Positions 29,227 to 37,694 of a stretch of 64,000 nucleotides of DNA are shown here, piece by piece. The first letter of the stretch is position 1. The number at the start of each line of letters is the position of its first letter. The stretch spans positions 31,814-95,813 of the forward strand of contig JAUSLJ010000014.1 of assembly GCA_030646715.1 (NCBI GenBank). The letters run 5' to 3'. A model generated the notes under the pieces. The model searched no databases. It was not told the origin of the DNA and saw nothing but the letters and a program-made list of their open reading frames with translations. A program made the position numbers and the translations under genes. The stretch comes from Agitococcus sp. Lineage in GTDB: Bacteria > Pseudomonadota > Gammaproteobacteria > Pseudomonadales > Moraxellaceae.

Positions 29227-30365
29227 GACTTCACTCCCAAAGTCACACGAATCGAAGGCGTGAGATTCACATCTTGTAATTTTGTTTGAGTTAACCATGT
29301 TTGTAACAGACGAATATCGGCTGTCGATTGTGTTTTTTGGGCAATCAGCCAATAAATTTCTGCATCATGTGGTTCGCGTTGCTGTTTCCAATTGGCACGC
29401 GCAAACGTTAAAGCATTGCTGGCATTATCCTGCACATAAAAGGCAAATAGTGCTTCTTCGCGCAAATGACTGTTATCGCCACGCAAACGTAAAGCTGTAA
29501 AACGCTGTTGCAGGGTTTGGGCTAGAGCTTGCGCTTGTAACGTGTTTAAGGCTTTTTCGGCAATAGCTAAACGCAGTAATAACCCATCATGCTGTTGATA
29601 GTTGATTAAGAGTTTTTGTACTTCGGCATAACGTTTTTGCATTAATAAAACATCACTTAACGATGACAATGCCGCAGGACTACTCATGTCTAAACGACGA
29701 TAATACTGCTCGGCATCGGCCAATTGACCACGACGAACCGCTAAGTCACCCAACGCTAAATAAAACCAAGTTTGTTGTCCTGCATCCAAATTTTTGACGC
29801 TCGGCAATAACAAGGACATGGTTTTTAAGGCTTTATCACTTTCGCCATTTAAGCCATCGACTTGTGCCTCACACGCTAATGCCAACATCAATGTTGATAA
29901 GCTGCGCAGCCGTTGGCAGGCGCTTCGGGCTTGTGAATAATCGCCTCGTACCTGATAAATAGATGCTTGTAATAATAAGGCTTCAGGATGATTAGCTTGG
30001 TGCTGTAAAACTTGGGCAATATCAATTAAGGCACTGGCAAATTGATGATTAAACTGCCGCAAACGTGCACGCATTAACAACACATCATCGGGAATAGTCG
30101 CTTGACTTAACCACGGTTGGAGTTGAGCTTCGGCATAACCTAAATATCGGGGATCGCCTGTTTGTTGGCTATGAGCTAATAGCGTTTGTGCTTGGGTTAA
30201 CGCTTCTGTCAAATCAGGTTTTTTGGCGTTAACGACGGCAGGCACAAACACATTTTCGGGTAAACGTTCTAATACTTCTTGGGGATTTGAGGGAACACGG
30301 GGTGCAGCAAACACCCCTTGTTCAATACTCATCGCCAATAGCATTATGCACAAGACATAACGCAT
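29223..30365 (-). CDS. Secreted TPR-repeat protein
   Basis: A 380-residue protein with a signal peptide (MRYVLCIMLLAMSIEQGVFA) and helical tetratricopeptide repeats through most of its length, e.g. ALLLQASIYQVRGDYSQAR and FYLALGDLAVRRGQLADAE. TPR proteins are assembly or scaffolding partners. It is coupled to the HupE-like gene by a 4-nt overlap and follows the small lipoprotein by 9 nt, so it is presumably a structural partner in the same envelope complex. Confidence 0.82.
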   Translation of the reverse strand: MRYVLCIMLLAMSIEQGVFAAPRVPSNPQEVLERLPENVFVPAVVNAKKPDLTEALTQAQTLLAHSQQTGDPRYLGYAEAQLQPWLSQATIPDDVLLMRARLRQFNHQFASALIDIAQVLQHQANHPEALLLQASIYQVRGDYSQARSACQRLRSLSTLMLALACEAQVDGLNGESDKALKTMSLLLPSVKNLDAGQQTWFYLALGDLAVRRGQLADAEQYYRRLDMSSPAALSSLSDVLLMQKRYAEVQKLLINYQQHDGLLLRLAIAEKALNTLQAQALAQTLQQRFTALRLRGDNSHLREEALFAFYVQDNASNALTFARANWKQQREPHDAEIYWLIAQKTQSTADIRLLQTWLTQTKLQDVNLTPSIRVTLGVKS

Positions 30366-30374
30366 GATTGACTC

Positions 30375-30620
30375 CTAGTTAACGGCTACGGGTTCGGCAT
30401 CTTCCGATGTCGCTAATACAACGGCGTCAACCTCTTTAGGCTCACTATCATCATTACTAACTTGAACATCTTTTTGCACTTGCGTAGTAAAGGCGTCGGG
30501 TTTGGTTTGTGTTGTTGGCGCTGCTGTGACAACCGCGTCACTGTCATTATCGTTACAAGCGGCTAAAGAACTGACGGCAAACGCGGCCAACCAAAAGCGC
30601 ATCGGTTTGTTGTTTATCAT
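30375..30620 (-). CDS. Small acidic lipoprotein, unknown
   Basis: An 81-residue protein with a lipobox (SSLAAC, C22) followed by a short acidic tail rich in Asp, Glu, Thr and Val, without recognisable domain. The ATG at 30620 is supported by AGAGGAAA upstream. It is sandwiched between the DUF4331 and TPR genes. The mature part is only about 60 residues and looks disordered. Confidence 0.7.
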   Translation of the reverse strand: MINNKPMRFWLAAFAVSSLAACNDNDSDAVVTAAPTTQTKPDAFTTQVQKDVQVSNDDSEPKEVDAVVLATSEDAEPVAVN

Positions 30621-30650
30621 GTTGATTTCCTCTTTCATCCTAACGACCTA

Positions 30651-32144
30651 TTAATGAGCCAATGAGCCAGCAAATGGTGCATTTAAGTACGGGAAGGTAT
30701 CGCCAAATTGACTAGGGTCTTGCAACGCACCGTCAGTAAATCCAAGCGCACCTGATGGCGCATCTGCAGCCACACAACCAATACTTAAGGTACATAATTT
30801 GCCCATGACGACACGAAGGGCGATATCAACAACATCATCACCTGGACGACGACCATTCGGGAAACCTGCAGTATCACCGCCAATCACACCCATGCGTTTT
30901 TGCATTGCTTTGGTCACGACTGGCGTTTCTGTATTGAGGCGTAACATTTCCGAAGGCACGACATTTTTAGGTTTGTTAATTCCTTCAACACCCGTTAAAA
31001 ACGCGGTGACTAAATCATTGCGTGGAAAGTTGGTTGGTGCTTTAACCCCTGCAGCACTAAATATAATGCCAACCAACGCGGGCAAGGTTGGGTTAGTCAC
31101 ATACTCGGCAAATTGGCCGTCGTTTTTAGGCTTACTGGCATTAAATTTGTCTTTATCTTTTAAGCCAATCACCACTTCATTGACTAAAGGCATCCCTAAA
31201 CGTGAGACTTGCGTCCATGCGCCACCTTCTTTAGAGGCCGAATTTAACTCACTTTTAGGATTGGGATTGAGTAAACGCGCTTGACGTAAACTGGCGGTTG
31301 TCCATGCACCAATCACCGAATCATTGGCTGTTTTTAAGCAACTGATGGGCACTTCTAAGGCCATTGTCGTGACGTTTTTGTCAGCCAAGATATTTAAGCC
31401 TTTGTTTTCAGCCGTTGCGTCAAAATCAGTAGCAGGGATTGCGATGTTAATTAAGTCAAAAGTTTCGCCCAAATTCACTGCGAATGAATCTTGACGTTGA
31501 CCCACAAATACTCGTCCTTTGGTGGCACAACCCGGAATAGTCATGTTATGAATAAAGGTATTGGCATACGCGGGATAATTAGCAATTGATTTATTACCAA
31601 TATTATCAACAGGCTTCGTAAATGAGGTGCTGCCATTTTCGGTCATGAGTGCCATCCGCGTATTACCACGACGTGAACCACGCACGACATCAACGGTATA
31701 ACTTTCGTTGACATTTAACGCGCTGTTATTGCCCGCACTAATCGCACCAATATTGGTTAACGGCACAGAAACCATCTTGCCACCGACAGGCACTTTTAAA
31801 TCTGCCAGTGTATTTTTGAAGCGAAACTGAAAAGTTAAATCTTCCATCGCATCGCCATTGTTATCAACATGAATCTCATACAAGGCATTAGGGTCTAAGG
31901 CAAAATAATTTGGCCCGCCGTATGCGTCTTGCAGAGGCAAATAATTAGCAATAAAGGTCACGTAGCCTGCACGATTGGCTTCATAACTCCGAAACATATA
32001 AAAGTCAGTAGCATCGACTTTGGGAGACTTGGTGATGGAAGGCGCTTCACGATGGCTAGAAGCCGTCACCGAACCAGCTTGTAATAGCAACAATGCACTC
32101 GCTAATGCGGTTAATCCTAAACGGCGAACGGGTGTGATTTTCAT
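30651..32144 (-). CDS. Secreted DUF4331 protein
   Basis: A 497-residue exported protein with signal peptide (LTALASALLLLQAGSVTASS). DUF4331 hallmarks follow immediately: SSHREAPSI, KVDATDFYMFRSYE, the calcium-loop-like HVDNNGDAMEDLTFQFRF, and later SRLGMPLVNEVVIGLKDKD and NGRRPGDDVVDIALRVVMG. It is the first gene of the minus-strand operon that ends with the sigma/anti-sigma pair. The family is widespread, secreted and of unknown function. Acidic repeats near residue 95 could bind metal. Confidence 0.88.
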   Translation of the reverse strand: MKITPVRRLGLTALASALLLLQAGSVTASSHREAPSITKSPKVDATDFYMFRSYEANRAGYVTFIANYLPLQDAYGGPNYFALDPNALYEIHVDNNGDAMEDLTFQFRFKNTLADLKVPVGGKMVSVPLTNIGAISAGNNSALNVNESYTVDVVRGSRRGNTRMALMTENGSTSFTKPVDNIGNKSIANYPAYANTFIHNMTIPGCATKGRVFVGQRQDSFAVNLGETFDLINIAIPATDFDATAENKGLNILADKNVTTMALEVPISCLKTANDSVIGAWTTASLRQARLLNPNPKSELNSASKEGGAWTQVSRLGMPLVNEVVIGLKDKDKFNASKPKNDGQFAEYVTNPTLPALVGIIFSAAGVKAPTNFPRNDLVTAFLTGVEGINKPKNVVPSEMLRLNTETPVVTKAMQKRMGVIGGDTAGFPNGRRPGDDVVDIALRVVMGKLCTLSIGCVAADAPSGALGFTDGALQDPSQFGDTFPYLNAPFAGSLAH

Positions 32145-32355
32145 TATTTCATCTCTCATTGATGGGTGGTTACAGCTTGATATCAGATCGACATCAACAT
32201 CCTGTAACTAGCTATACGCAGAGAGATTTGGATTGGATGCAGAAATAAAAAAATAACTTCTGAAATATGTTTAGCTCAAGCTGATGCGTACTTAACCGTG
32301 AAGTTGTCATATAATGAGAAATTATTTTTAGACTCCCCAAAACAAGGCCAACAGA
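32145..32355. promoter_or_regulatory. Divergent control region, DUF4331 / TonB genes
   Basis: This 211-nt AT-rich gap must contain promoters for both operons. The heptamer CTGTAAC occurs here on the minus strand at 32169-32175 and on the plus strand at 32202-32208, and twice more ahead of the cytochrome operon (33067-33073, 33163-33169). TGTAAC resembles the -35 of several ECF sigma promoters, but no good -10 is seen for the two copies here. Confidence 0.4.
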
Positions 32356-33066
32356 TTGCTTTACACCAGTCAAATTCATGCAAAGAAGTCATTACTCAAA
32401 CGCTTTAGCGCGCCTTTGTTTTGGTCTTTGACTGCCCATGCTGCTTTATTTTTGGCGATTGGTGCATCTATCTTTAACACGCCCTCTTCGACCCCATCAC
32501 ACACATTGAGCATTACCCTACAACATTTCACAGCACAAACTTCTATCGCCTCAAGCACTCCTCAAACGAGCATCGCCAAAAAAATAATTGCCGAAAAAAT
32601 GCCGCCCAAAAAAGACACACCCACAATCACTCAGGCCAGCGCTCTTACGCCTAGTGCTAATATCGAAGCAATAAGCCAACCCGACGTTTTGTTAGCGACG
32701 ACAACTGATATCGAATCAGCCAAAACCAACAAAACGACGAATATGGTGTCAGCAGTCGAAACAGCCATGACAGCAAGTTCCGACATCGAAAAACCTATTT
32801 TTGATGCTGCTTTTCTAAAAAATCCACAACCAAGCTACCCTGTCTTTGCCAAAAAACGCCAACAACAAGGAATTGTGATGTTAAAAGTGAAAGTATCTAT
32901 CGACGGCAAAGCGGAAGTTGTTGAATTAGCTGAAAGCTCTGGCTTTAGTTTATTAGATGATGCGGCGCAAAAGGCCGTAGCAAAATGGCAGTTTATTCCT
33001 GCTCGTCATGGTGATGTGGTGATTGCTGCGTCAGTGATAGTGCCTGTTCGTTTTGCGATAAATTAA
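32356..33066 (+). CDS. TonB-like energy transducer
   Basis: A 236-residue protein. A membrane anchor (about residues 17-35, FWSLTAHAALFLAIGASIF) is followed by a Thr/Ser/Pro-rich periplasmic linker and a C-terminal TonB domain beginning NPQPSYPVFAKKRQQQGIVM and including VELAESSGFSLLDDAAQKAV. No ATG precedes the anchor in this frame; the start is probably TTG at 32356 with AAGG upstream. ExbB/ExbD are not in the window, so it would have to share others. It is divergent from the DUF4331 operon. Confidence 0.82.
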   Translation: MLYTSQIHAKKSLLKRFSAPLFWSLTAHAALFLAIGASIFNTPSSTPSHTLSITLQHFTAQTSIASSTPQTSIAKKIIAEKMPPKKDTPTITQASALTPSANIEAISQPDVLLATTTDIESAKTNKTTNMVSAVETAMTASSDIEKPIFDAAFLKNPQPSYPVFAKKRQQQGIVMLKVKVSIDGKAEVVELAESSGFSLLDDAAQKAVAKWQFIPARHGDVVIAASVIVPVRFAIN

Positions 33067-33162
33067 CTGTAACTTAGTCGATACGATCAATTTAAAGGCG
33101 ACTTTTGCCGAATATGTGTACGTTATTGCACAGACTATAACCACAAAATCTAGAAAAATATC

Positions 33163-33193
33163 CTGTAACTTTAGATCTATTAATACTGCGTTA
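33163..33193 (+). promoter_or_regulatory. Possible ECF-type promoter of the cytochrome operon
   Basis: CTGTAAC (33163-33169) and CGTTA (33189-33193) are separated by 19 bases, close to ECF sigma -35/-10 spacing, about 53 nt before the SHP-like start. It is a candidate target of the sigma factor at 27448-27990; no experimental motif is known for it. Confidence 0.35.
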
Positions 33194-33245
33194 AGGATCG
33201 TCAATTACTCTCATAGTATTAGCCATTAGCGTAAAGAGAAGCATC

Positions 33246-33659
33246 ATGAACTTAGTTAAATATGCCCTCCCACTGTTTGTTAGCATTTTTATGATGAGTA
33301 ATACCAGCTTTGCGGAAACACCAACAAGCTTATTAAATGGTTATCAGCAACAAGCCAAAACTGACAATCCTGCATTTTCAGGCTTTAATGCGACACGCGG
33401 ACAACAATTTTATAATCAAAAACACGGGAATGATTGGAGTTGTGCCAGTTGTCATACTAATAACCCCAAACAAATGGGCAAACATGATGTGACAGGGCGT
33501 ACCATTCAACCCATGGCTCCCAGTACCAATCAGCAACGCTTTACCGATAGCAAAAAAAGCGAAAAATGGTTTAGACGAAATTGCAAAGATGTCTTGAGTC
33601 GAGAATGTACAGCGCAAGAAAAAGGCGATGTACTGACTTATTTATTGTCGATTAAATAA
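33246..33659 (+). CDS. SHP-like monoheme cytochrome c (DUF1924)
   Basis: A 137-residue periplasmic cytochrome. The signal peptide (LVKYALPLFVSIFMMSNTSFA) is followed by a single heme site in DWSCASCHTNN (CxxCH). The DUF1924/sphaeroides heme protein family is also marked by GRTIQPMAPSTNQQRF and the KSEKWFRRNCKDVLSRECTA segment with extra cysteines. SHP binds O2/NO through a displaceable Asn ligand. It starts a three-gene operon with a diheme cytochrome and a cytochrome b, the usual SHP arrangement. Confidence 0.88.
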   Translation: MNLVKYALPLFVSIFMMSNTSFAETPTSLLNGYQQQAKTDNPAFSGFNATRGQQFYNQKHGNDWSCASCHTNNPKQMGKHDVTGRTIQPMAPSTNQQRFTDSKKSEKWFRRNCKDVLSRECTAQEKGDVLTYLLSIK

Positions 33660-33662
33660 TCA

Positions 33663-33694
33663 GGACTTACTCGTCGCGATTACCGCGCAAGTCC
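33663..33694. repeat. Palindromic repeat related to the TTAAGACTTA family
   Basis: GGACTT (33663-33668) pairs with AAGTCC (33689-33694), and the loop contains a CGCGATTACCGCG core like the GCGATAGCCGCG in the 34154-34254 element. It lies between the SHP-like and diheme cytochrome genes. Confidence 0.5.
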
Positions 33695-33710
33695 GAATGG
33701 AGTTAAAGTT

Positions 33711-34151
33711 ATGAAAAAATTATTGTGTCTGTTAGGTGCTGCTTGGTTATTAAGTTCTGGTGTTGCCATTGCCGATGATGATGGCGACAAGGTCAAACTC
33801 CCCACCAATGCGCTCTACAATGCCGAATGTGGTAGCTGTCATGTGCCATTTCCCACCCGACTACTGTCTGCAAATGAATGGCAAAAAGTCACCGCACGAT
33901 TAGACAAACACTTTGGTGTTGATGCCACGGTTGATGATGCCACCGTTAAAAATCTGAATAAATACTTGTCCGCCAACAGTTCCGCGAAAGACCGCACGAC
34001 GGCAAGCGCAGACAAACTGCCGCGCATTACCGAAAGCCGCTGGTTTATCAAAGAGCATAATGAAATAGCAGCTAAAGCATGGAAACGGGTGAAGTCGCCG
34101 TCCAATTGTGCCGCTTGTCATCAAAGTATGAATATGCGTCGCGCTTATTAA
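33711..34151 (+). CDS. Diheme cytochrome c (DHC type)
   Basis: A 146-residue periplasmic cytochrome with two heme motifs, ECGSCHVPF near residue 39 and CAACHQSM near the C-terminus. A signal peptide (LLCLLGAAWLLSSGVAIA) is clear. The DHC family partners with SHP and passes electrons from the membrane cytochrome b. Conserved features between the hemes include LLSANEWQKVTARLDKHFG and RITESRWFIKEHNEI. It is the second gene of the operon. Confidence 0.9.
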   Translation: MKKLLCLLGAAWLLSSGVAIADDDGDKVKLPTNALYNAECGSCHVPFPTRLLSANEWQKVTARLDKHFGVDATVDDATVKNLNKYLSANSSAKDRTTASADKLPRITESRWFIKEHNEIAAKAWKRVKSPSNCAACHQSMNMRRAY

Positions 34152-34153
34152 AC

Positions 34154-34254
34154 TTAAGACTTAGGCCTGCGAATAGCGCGTTTTCACCCTCACCCCAACC
34201 CTCTCCCTCAGGGAGAGGGAGTGAGCAAATAAGCGATAGCCGCGTAAGTCTTAA
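34154..34254. repeat. Composite palindromic element (TTAAGACTTA arms enclosing a second repeat)
   Basis: Arms TTAAGACTTA (34154-34163) and TAAGTCTTAA (34245-34254) match those at 14651-14684. Between them sits a second, distinct hairpin, CCCTCTCCC (34199-34207)/GGGAGAGGG (34211-34219), within a C-rich stretch starting CACCCTCACCCCAACCC. The layout is what insertion of one repeat into another would give. It lies between the diheme cytochrome and cytochrome b genes. Confidence 0.7.
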
Positions 34255-34272
34255 ACACAGGATACATCTATC

Positions 34273-34962
34273 ATGAACACTAAAATTTTAGTTTGGGATT
34301 TACCAACACGCGTGTTTCATTGGTTATTGGTAGTCAGTTTTGTCGGTGCATATTTAAGTGCTGAATCTGAGCGTTTACAGATTATTCATCTGACTTTTGG
34401 ATATTCCTTAGCAGGATTAATTGCTTTTCGTTTAGTGTGGGGCATTGTGGGCAGTCGTCATGCTCAATTCCGTGACTTTTTGCCCTCCGTCACCAAAGCG
34501 TGGCAATACGCATTGTCATTAATTGGTAAAGCGCAAGCACCACACTACATTGGACATAACCCATTGGGCGCATTGGCCGTATATGCGTTATTGCTGTTAG
34601 GCATTGCCGTTTCGGTAACAGGTTATGCCTATTTACAAGAATGGGGTGGTGAAGGCATGGAAGAAGGCCACGAAATCGTCGCCAATATTATGTTAGGTTT
34701 AGTGGGTCTCCATATTGTTGGTGTCATTATTTCTTGCTTTGTTCATAAAGAAAACTTGATTCGTGGCATGGTGACAGGTAAAAAACACGGTGAACCTGCT
34801 CAAGCAATTACTTCATCTTTTAATGTTGTGGGTCTGTTATTGTTGATTGTTGTCGGTGGATTTTGGACGGTGGCTTATTTTCAACCTGCGGCTATTGGTT
34901 TGGTGGTGGGTGATAATGCGGCAAGTCAAACAACTGACCAAAAAGATGATGATGACGATTGA
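34273..34962 (+). CDS. Cytochrome b561-family membrane protein
   Basis: A 229-residue di-heme b cytochrome with about five membrane helices. WDLPTRVFHWLLVVSFVGAY carries the first heme-ligand His; HLTFGYSLAGLIAFRLVWGIVG and VANIMLGLVGLHIVGVII hold others. A Cys in ISCFVHKENLIRGMVTG precedes a cytoplasmic or periplasmic loop. It ends in an acidic DDDDD tail. It should take electrons from quinol and pass them to the diheme cytochrome and SHP-like protein. Third gene of the operon. Confidence 0.88.
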   Translation: MNTKILVWDLPTRVFHWLLVVSFVGAYLSAESERLQIIHLTFGYSLAGLIAFRLVWGIVGSRHAQFRDFLPSVTKAWQYALSLIGKAQAPHYIGHNPLGALAVYALLLLGIAVSVTGYAYLQEWGGEGMEEGHEIVANIMLGLVGLHIVGVIISCFVHKENLIRGMVTGKKHGEPAQAITSSFNVVGLLLLIVVGGFWTVAYFQPAAIGLVVGDNAASQTTDQKDDDDD

Positions 34963-34969
34963 TTTGCCC

Positions 34970-35023
34970 CTTCGACTCCGCTCAGGGAACATTTTAGTGA
35001 ATGTTGGCTGAGCGGAGTCGAAG
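34970..35023. repeat. CTTCGACTCCGCTCAG inverted repeat, copy 1
   Basis: Perfect 16-bp arms, CTTCGACTCCGCTCAG (34970-34985) and its reverse complement (35008-35023), enclose a 22-nt loop. A diverged copy flanks the gene at 57083 (57014-57080). Follows the cytochrome b gene stop by 8 nt. Confidence 0.8.
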
Positions 35024-35033
35024 CCATTTAGTT

Positions 35034-35049
35034 GGCGAATAAATTCGCC
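35034..35049. repeat. GGCGAATAAATTCGCC repeat, single copy
   Basis: The palindrome GGCGAATAAATTCGCC followed by CCTACAAG is identical to the right arm of the large repeat at 50039-50100. It lies ahead of the SGNH hydrolase gene. Confidence 0.7.
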
Positions 35050-35080
35050 CCTACAAGTTAAAAAGGAGTTTTAAACAATC

Positions 35081-35812
35081 ATGAGTAACTCACGTTTTTG
35101 GCTACTTTTTACAGGTTTATTCCCTGTAATTGTTGCCCAAGGAATTCACACCAAACGGACTACTGTTCGTTTACCCGAAGCGGCTGGTGAACAATTTGGC
35201 CACTCATCCCTAAGCAATCAAAACGCACTAAAATTAGTGGTGATTGGTGAGTCTACCGTTGCTGGTGTGGGTGTAAGCCATCAACAGCAAGGCTTAGCGG
35301 CACAAGTGGCGATCGCTTTAGAGCAGCAACTCGCTAAATCGGTGCAATGGTTTGCTTATGGCAAAAATGGCGCACGTTTGGCTGATGTTTGTTTGACTTT
35401 ACTACCACAACACTTACATCAAGCTGATATTATTTTAGTCAGCATTGGCGTGAATGACACCACTCGCCTCAGTTCGCTCAAACATTGGCAGCAGCACCTT
35501 ACAGTGTTAGTGACAAAAATTCGTCAACACAGCAATGCACCGATTCGTTTTTTAACCTTGCCGCCGATGCACCAGTTTACTGCCCTGCCGAGTCCATTAA
35601 GGCAGGTCGTTGGTTTTCGGGCGCGAGCATTAGATTCGGCACTACGCCAGACGCTTAGCCAACTGCTTGATTGTGCTGTCATTGATTATCAAACACCGAT
35701 GAAAGCCCATTTTTTAGCGGAAGATGGTTATCATCCTTCTGAAATAGGTTATGCCGTCATTGGTCAGGATGTGGCGAAGTCATTGGCGATGGAGAAAGCA
35801 TACGCAGCATAA
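35081..35812 (+). CDS. SGNH/GDSL-family hydrolase
   Basis: A 243-residue esterase-like protein. Block I is LVVIGESTVAGVGV, with the nucleophilic Ser in GES instead of the common GDS. Block II Gly is in FAYGKNGARLADV, block III is ILVSIGVNDTT (catalytic Asn) and block V is AEDGYHPSEIGYAV with the Asp/His pair. A weak hydrophobic N-terminus (FWLLFTGLFPVIVA) could be a signal or anchor. The substrate is unknown, probably a lipid or acetylated polymer. Confidence 0.85.
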   Translation: MSNSRFWLLFTGLFPVIVAQGIHTKRTTVRLPEAAGEQFGHSSLSNQNALKLVVIGESTVAGVGVSHQQQGLAAQVAIALEQQLAKSVQWFAYGKNGARLADVCLTLLPQHLHQADIILVSIGVNDTTRLSSLKHWQQHLTVLVTKIRQHSNAPIRFLTLPPMHQFTALPSPLRQVVGFRARALDSALRQTLSQLLDCAVIDYQTPMKAHFLAEDGYHPSEIGYAVIGQDVAKSLAMEKAYAA

Positions 35813-35900
35813 CTTCCACTTCGCTATGTCAACGAAGTCATGTTGCTTCAGCGAAGTGAAAGAGATTGGGTATGAAACATAAATCTGCTTTTTCTTGCCG

Positions 35901-37625
35901 CTATAAATTATATTCCAACTCAGGATCAGCGGGTTTTAGGGTATTTGCTGCCTGCTCTGTGGTCAAAAATATCTGACCACGCCATTGCTGGATAAAGGGT
36001 GTATTTGCTAAAACATCCATCACAAAGCCTTTCATTTCAGCGATATGGAGCTGAATATTACGCTCAGATAGCTGCTGTTCTAAGCGTTGCAACATCCACT
36101 GTGACGATAAATCGACGTGATTGACCGCACTAAAAATCAATACCACATTTTTGACACGAGGCTGTGCTTCGATTTCTTGCCATATTCGATTAGCGATACT
36201 GTCACTGTTGCCAAAAAATAAGTTTTCATCAATACGAATCAACAGCAAGGTAGGCCATGTCGTCACTTGATGACGGAGGATATTACGGAAATGCTCTGTT
36301 TCTCCCACCTGACCTACAACGGCCATGTGTGGCTGATGACTACGCCAAATCAATGCTGCAATAGAAAAAAACAAACCAAACAATAAGCCCAACTGTAAAC
36401 CAAATAGTAACACTGACATTAACGTCACTAAATAAGCACCCGCCTCGGTTTTATCACTGTGCCATGCCATTTTTAAGGTTTGAAGATCAAGAAGGTTACT
36501 GACCGCAACAATCACGCCTGCCCCCAAAACAGCCAACGGCAAATAATAAAACCAATCATTCGCAACCAATAACACTAAAGCCATAACCAAGGCTGAAAAC
36601 ACTCCTGCCAATGGCGTTTTTGCACCTGCTTCAACATTTACAGCTGTGCGAGAAAAACCTCCTGTAATCGGCAATCCTTTAAAAAAGGCGGCAGAGATAT
36701 TCGCCAAACCTAATCCCAATAATTCTTTATTGGCATCAAAATGTTCTTGCCGTTGTAAAGCTACTGATTTCGCGACTGAAGCACTACTGATGAAAGCGAT
36801 TAAGGCAATTAATAGTGCCGACGTAAACAACGCTTGCCATTGCTGCCATGCTGGCCATTGTGGAACAACAAACGATGGCAAGCCTGCGGGAATGACACCA
36901 ACAACTGCAATGTGGCCAAACAATTGCGCTTGATACACCCACAAACTCGCAGCAATTAACATGATAATTGGGATGAGTTTACTGACTAGGTTAGCTGCAT
37001 AGGTGGATACGTTTAAGCGACTGAGCGTTTGTACGGTGTAAAGTCGATTTAACGATAATAGTAATACGGCACTCATGCCAATCATAACGGCATTAGCATT
37101 GATAACCGCCTGTTGTTGCCAAAAACCGTACAACAAATGCGGCAAAGTATCGCCCTGCACACTCACACCTAAGATATATTTAACCTGCCCTGTGATAATT
37201 AATACTGCCGCGCCAGTAATAAATGCTGCCATCACCCCACGGCTAATAAACTGCATAATCCAGCCTAATTTTAGCAATGCCGCAAACAGCAAAATCACGC
37301 CGACTAACAAGGCCATAAACGCCGCTAAAGCGATATAAACACTGCTATGACTTTGAGCAAAAGGTACTAGAGCTTGTGCCGTCATAATGGAGGTAATGGC
37401 AACTGGGCCAACAGCTTGGGTATTACTGGCACCAATCAAGGCATATATTAAAACAGGGACAATCGCCGCATATAAGCCATAAACAGGAGGTAAACCTGCC
37501 AACAAGGCATAACCCAAACTCTGCGGAATAACGACAATACCTACAACAAGTCCTGCAATGATGTCTTGATGTAAATGATGTCGCCACTCACTGTTTTGCA
37601 ACCATGCGGGCAATAAATGCTTCAT
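35901..37625 (-). CDS. SulP-family anion permease with STAS domain
   Basis: A 574-residue SLC26/SulP transporter. About 11-12 membrane helices follow the N-terminal motif IAGLVVGIVVIPQSLGYALL and PPVYGLYAAIVPVLIYALIG. The cytoplasmic STAS domain (about 440-555) contains VVLIFSAVNHVDLSSQWML. The ATG at 37625 has a GAG ribosome site; an in-frame GTG is eight codons upstream. It sits beyond the YeeE/YedE genes and close to a sulfide-oxidation gene, so sulfate export or uptake is the likely role. Confidence 0.88.
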   Translation of the reverse strand: MKHLLPAWLQNSEWRHHLHQDIIAGLVVGIVVIPQSLGYALLAGLPPVYGLYAAIVPVLIYALIGASNTQAVGPVAITSIMTAQALVPFAQSHSSVYIALAAFMALLVGVILLFAALLKLGWIMQFISRGVMAAFITGAAVLIITGQVKYILGVSVQGDTLPHLLYGFWQQQAVINANAVMIGMSAVLLLSLNRLYTVQTLSRLNVSTYAANLVSKLIPIIMLIAASLWVYQAQLFGHIAVVGVIPAGLPSFVVPQWPAWQQWQALFTSALLIALIAFISSASVAKSVALQRQEHFDANKELLGLGLANISAAFFKGLPITGGFSRTAVNVEAGAKTPLAGVFSALVMALVLLVANDWFYYLPLAVLGAGVIVAVSNLLDLQTLKMAWHSDKTEAGAYLVTLMSVLLFGLQLGLLFGLFFSIAALIWRSHQPHMAVVGQVGETEHFRNILRHQVTTWPTLLLIRIDENLFFGNSDSIANRIWQEIEAQPRVKNVVLIFSAVNHVDLSSQWMLQRLEQQLSERNIQLHIAEMKGFVMDVLANTPFIQQWRGQIFLTTEQAANTLKPADPELEYNL

Positions 37626-37694
37626 TTTTGGCTCTTTAATGTTGATCACTTAGGCCGTTCTCGCGTAGTACCATCACTCAATGTTGAGCAACGC

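Noticed and set aside
34185..34225. C-rich/G-rich hairpin taken as a terminator of the diheme cytochrome gene
   Set aside because: Nested inside TTAAGACTTA arms and without a T-run; the operon appears to continue into the cytochrome b gene.
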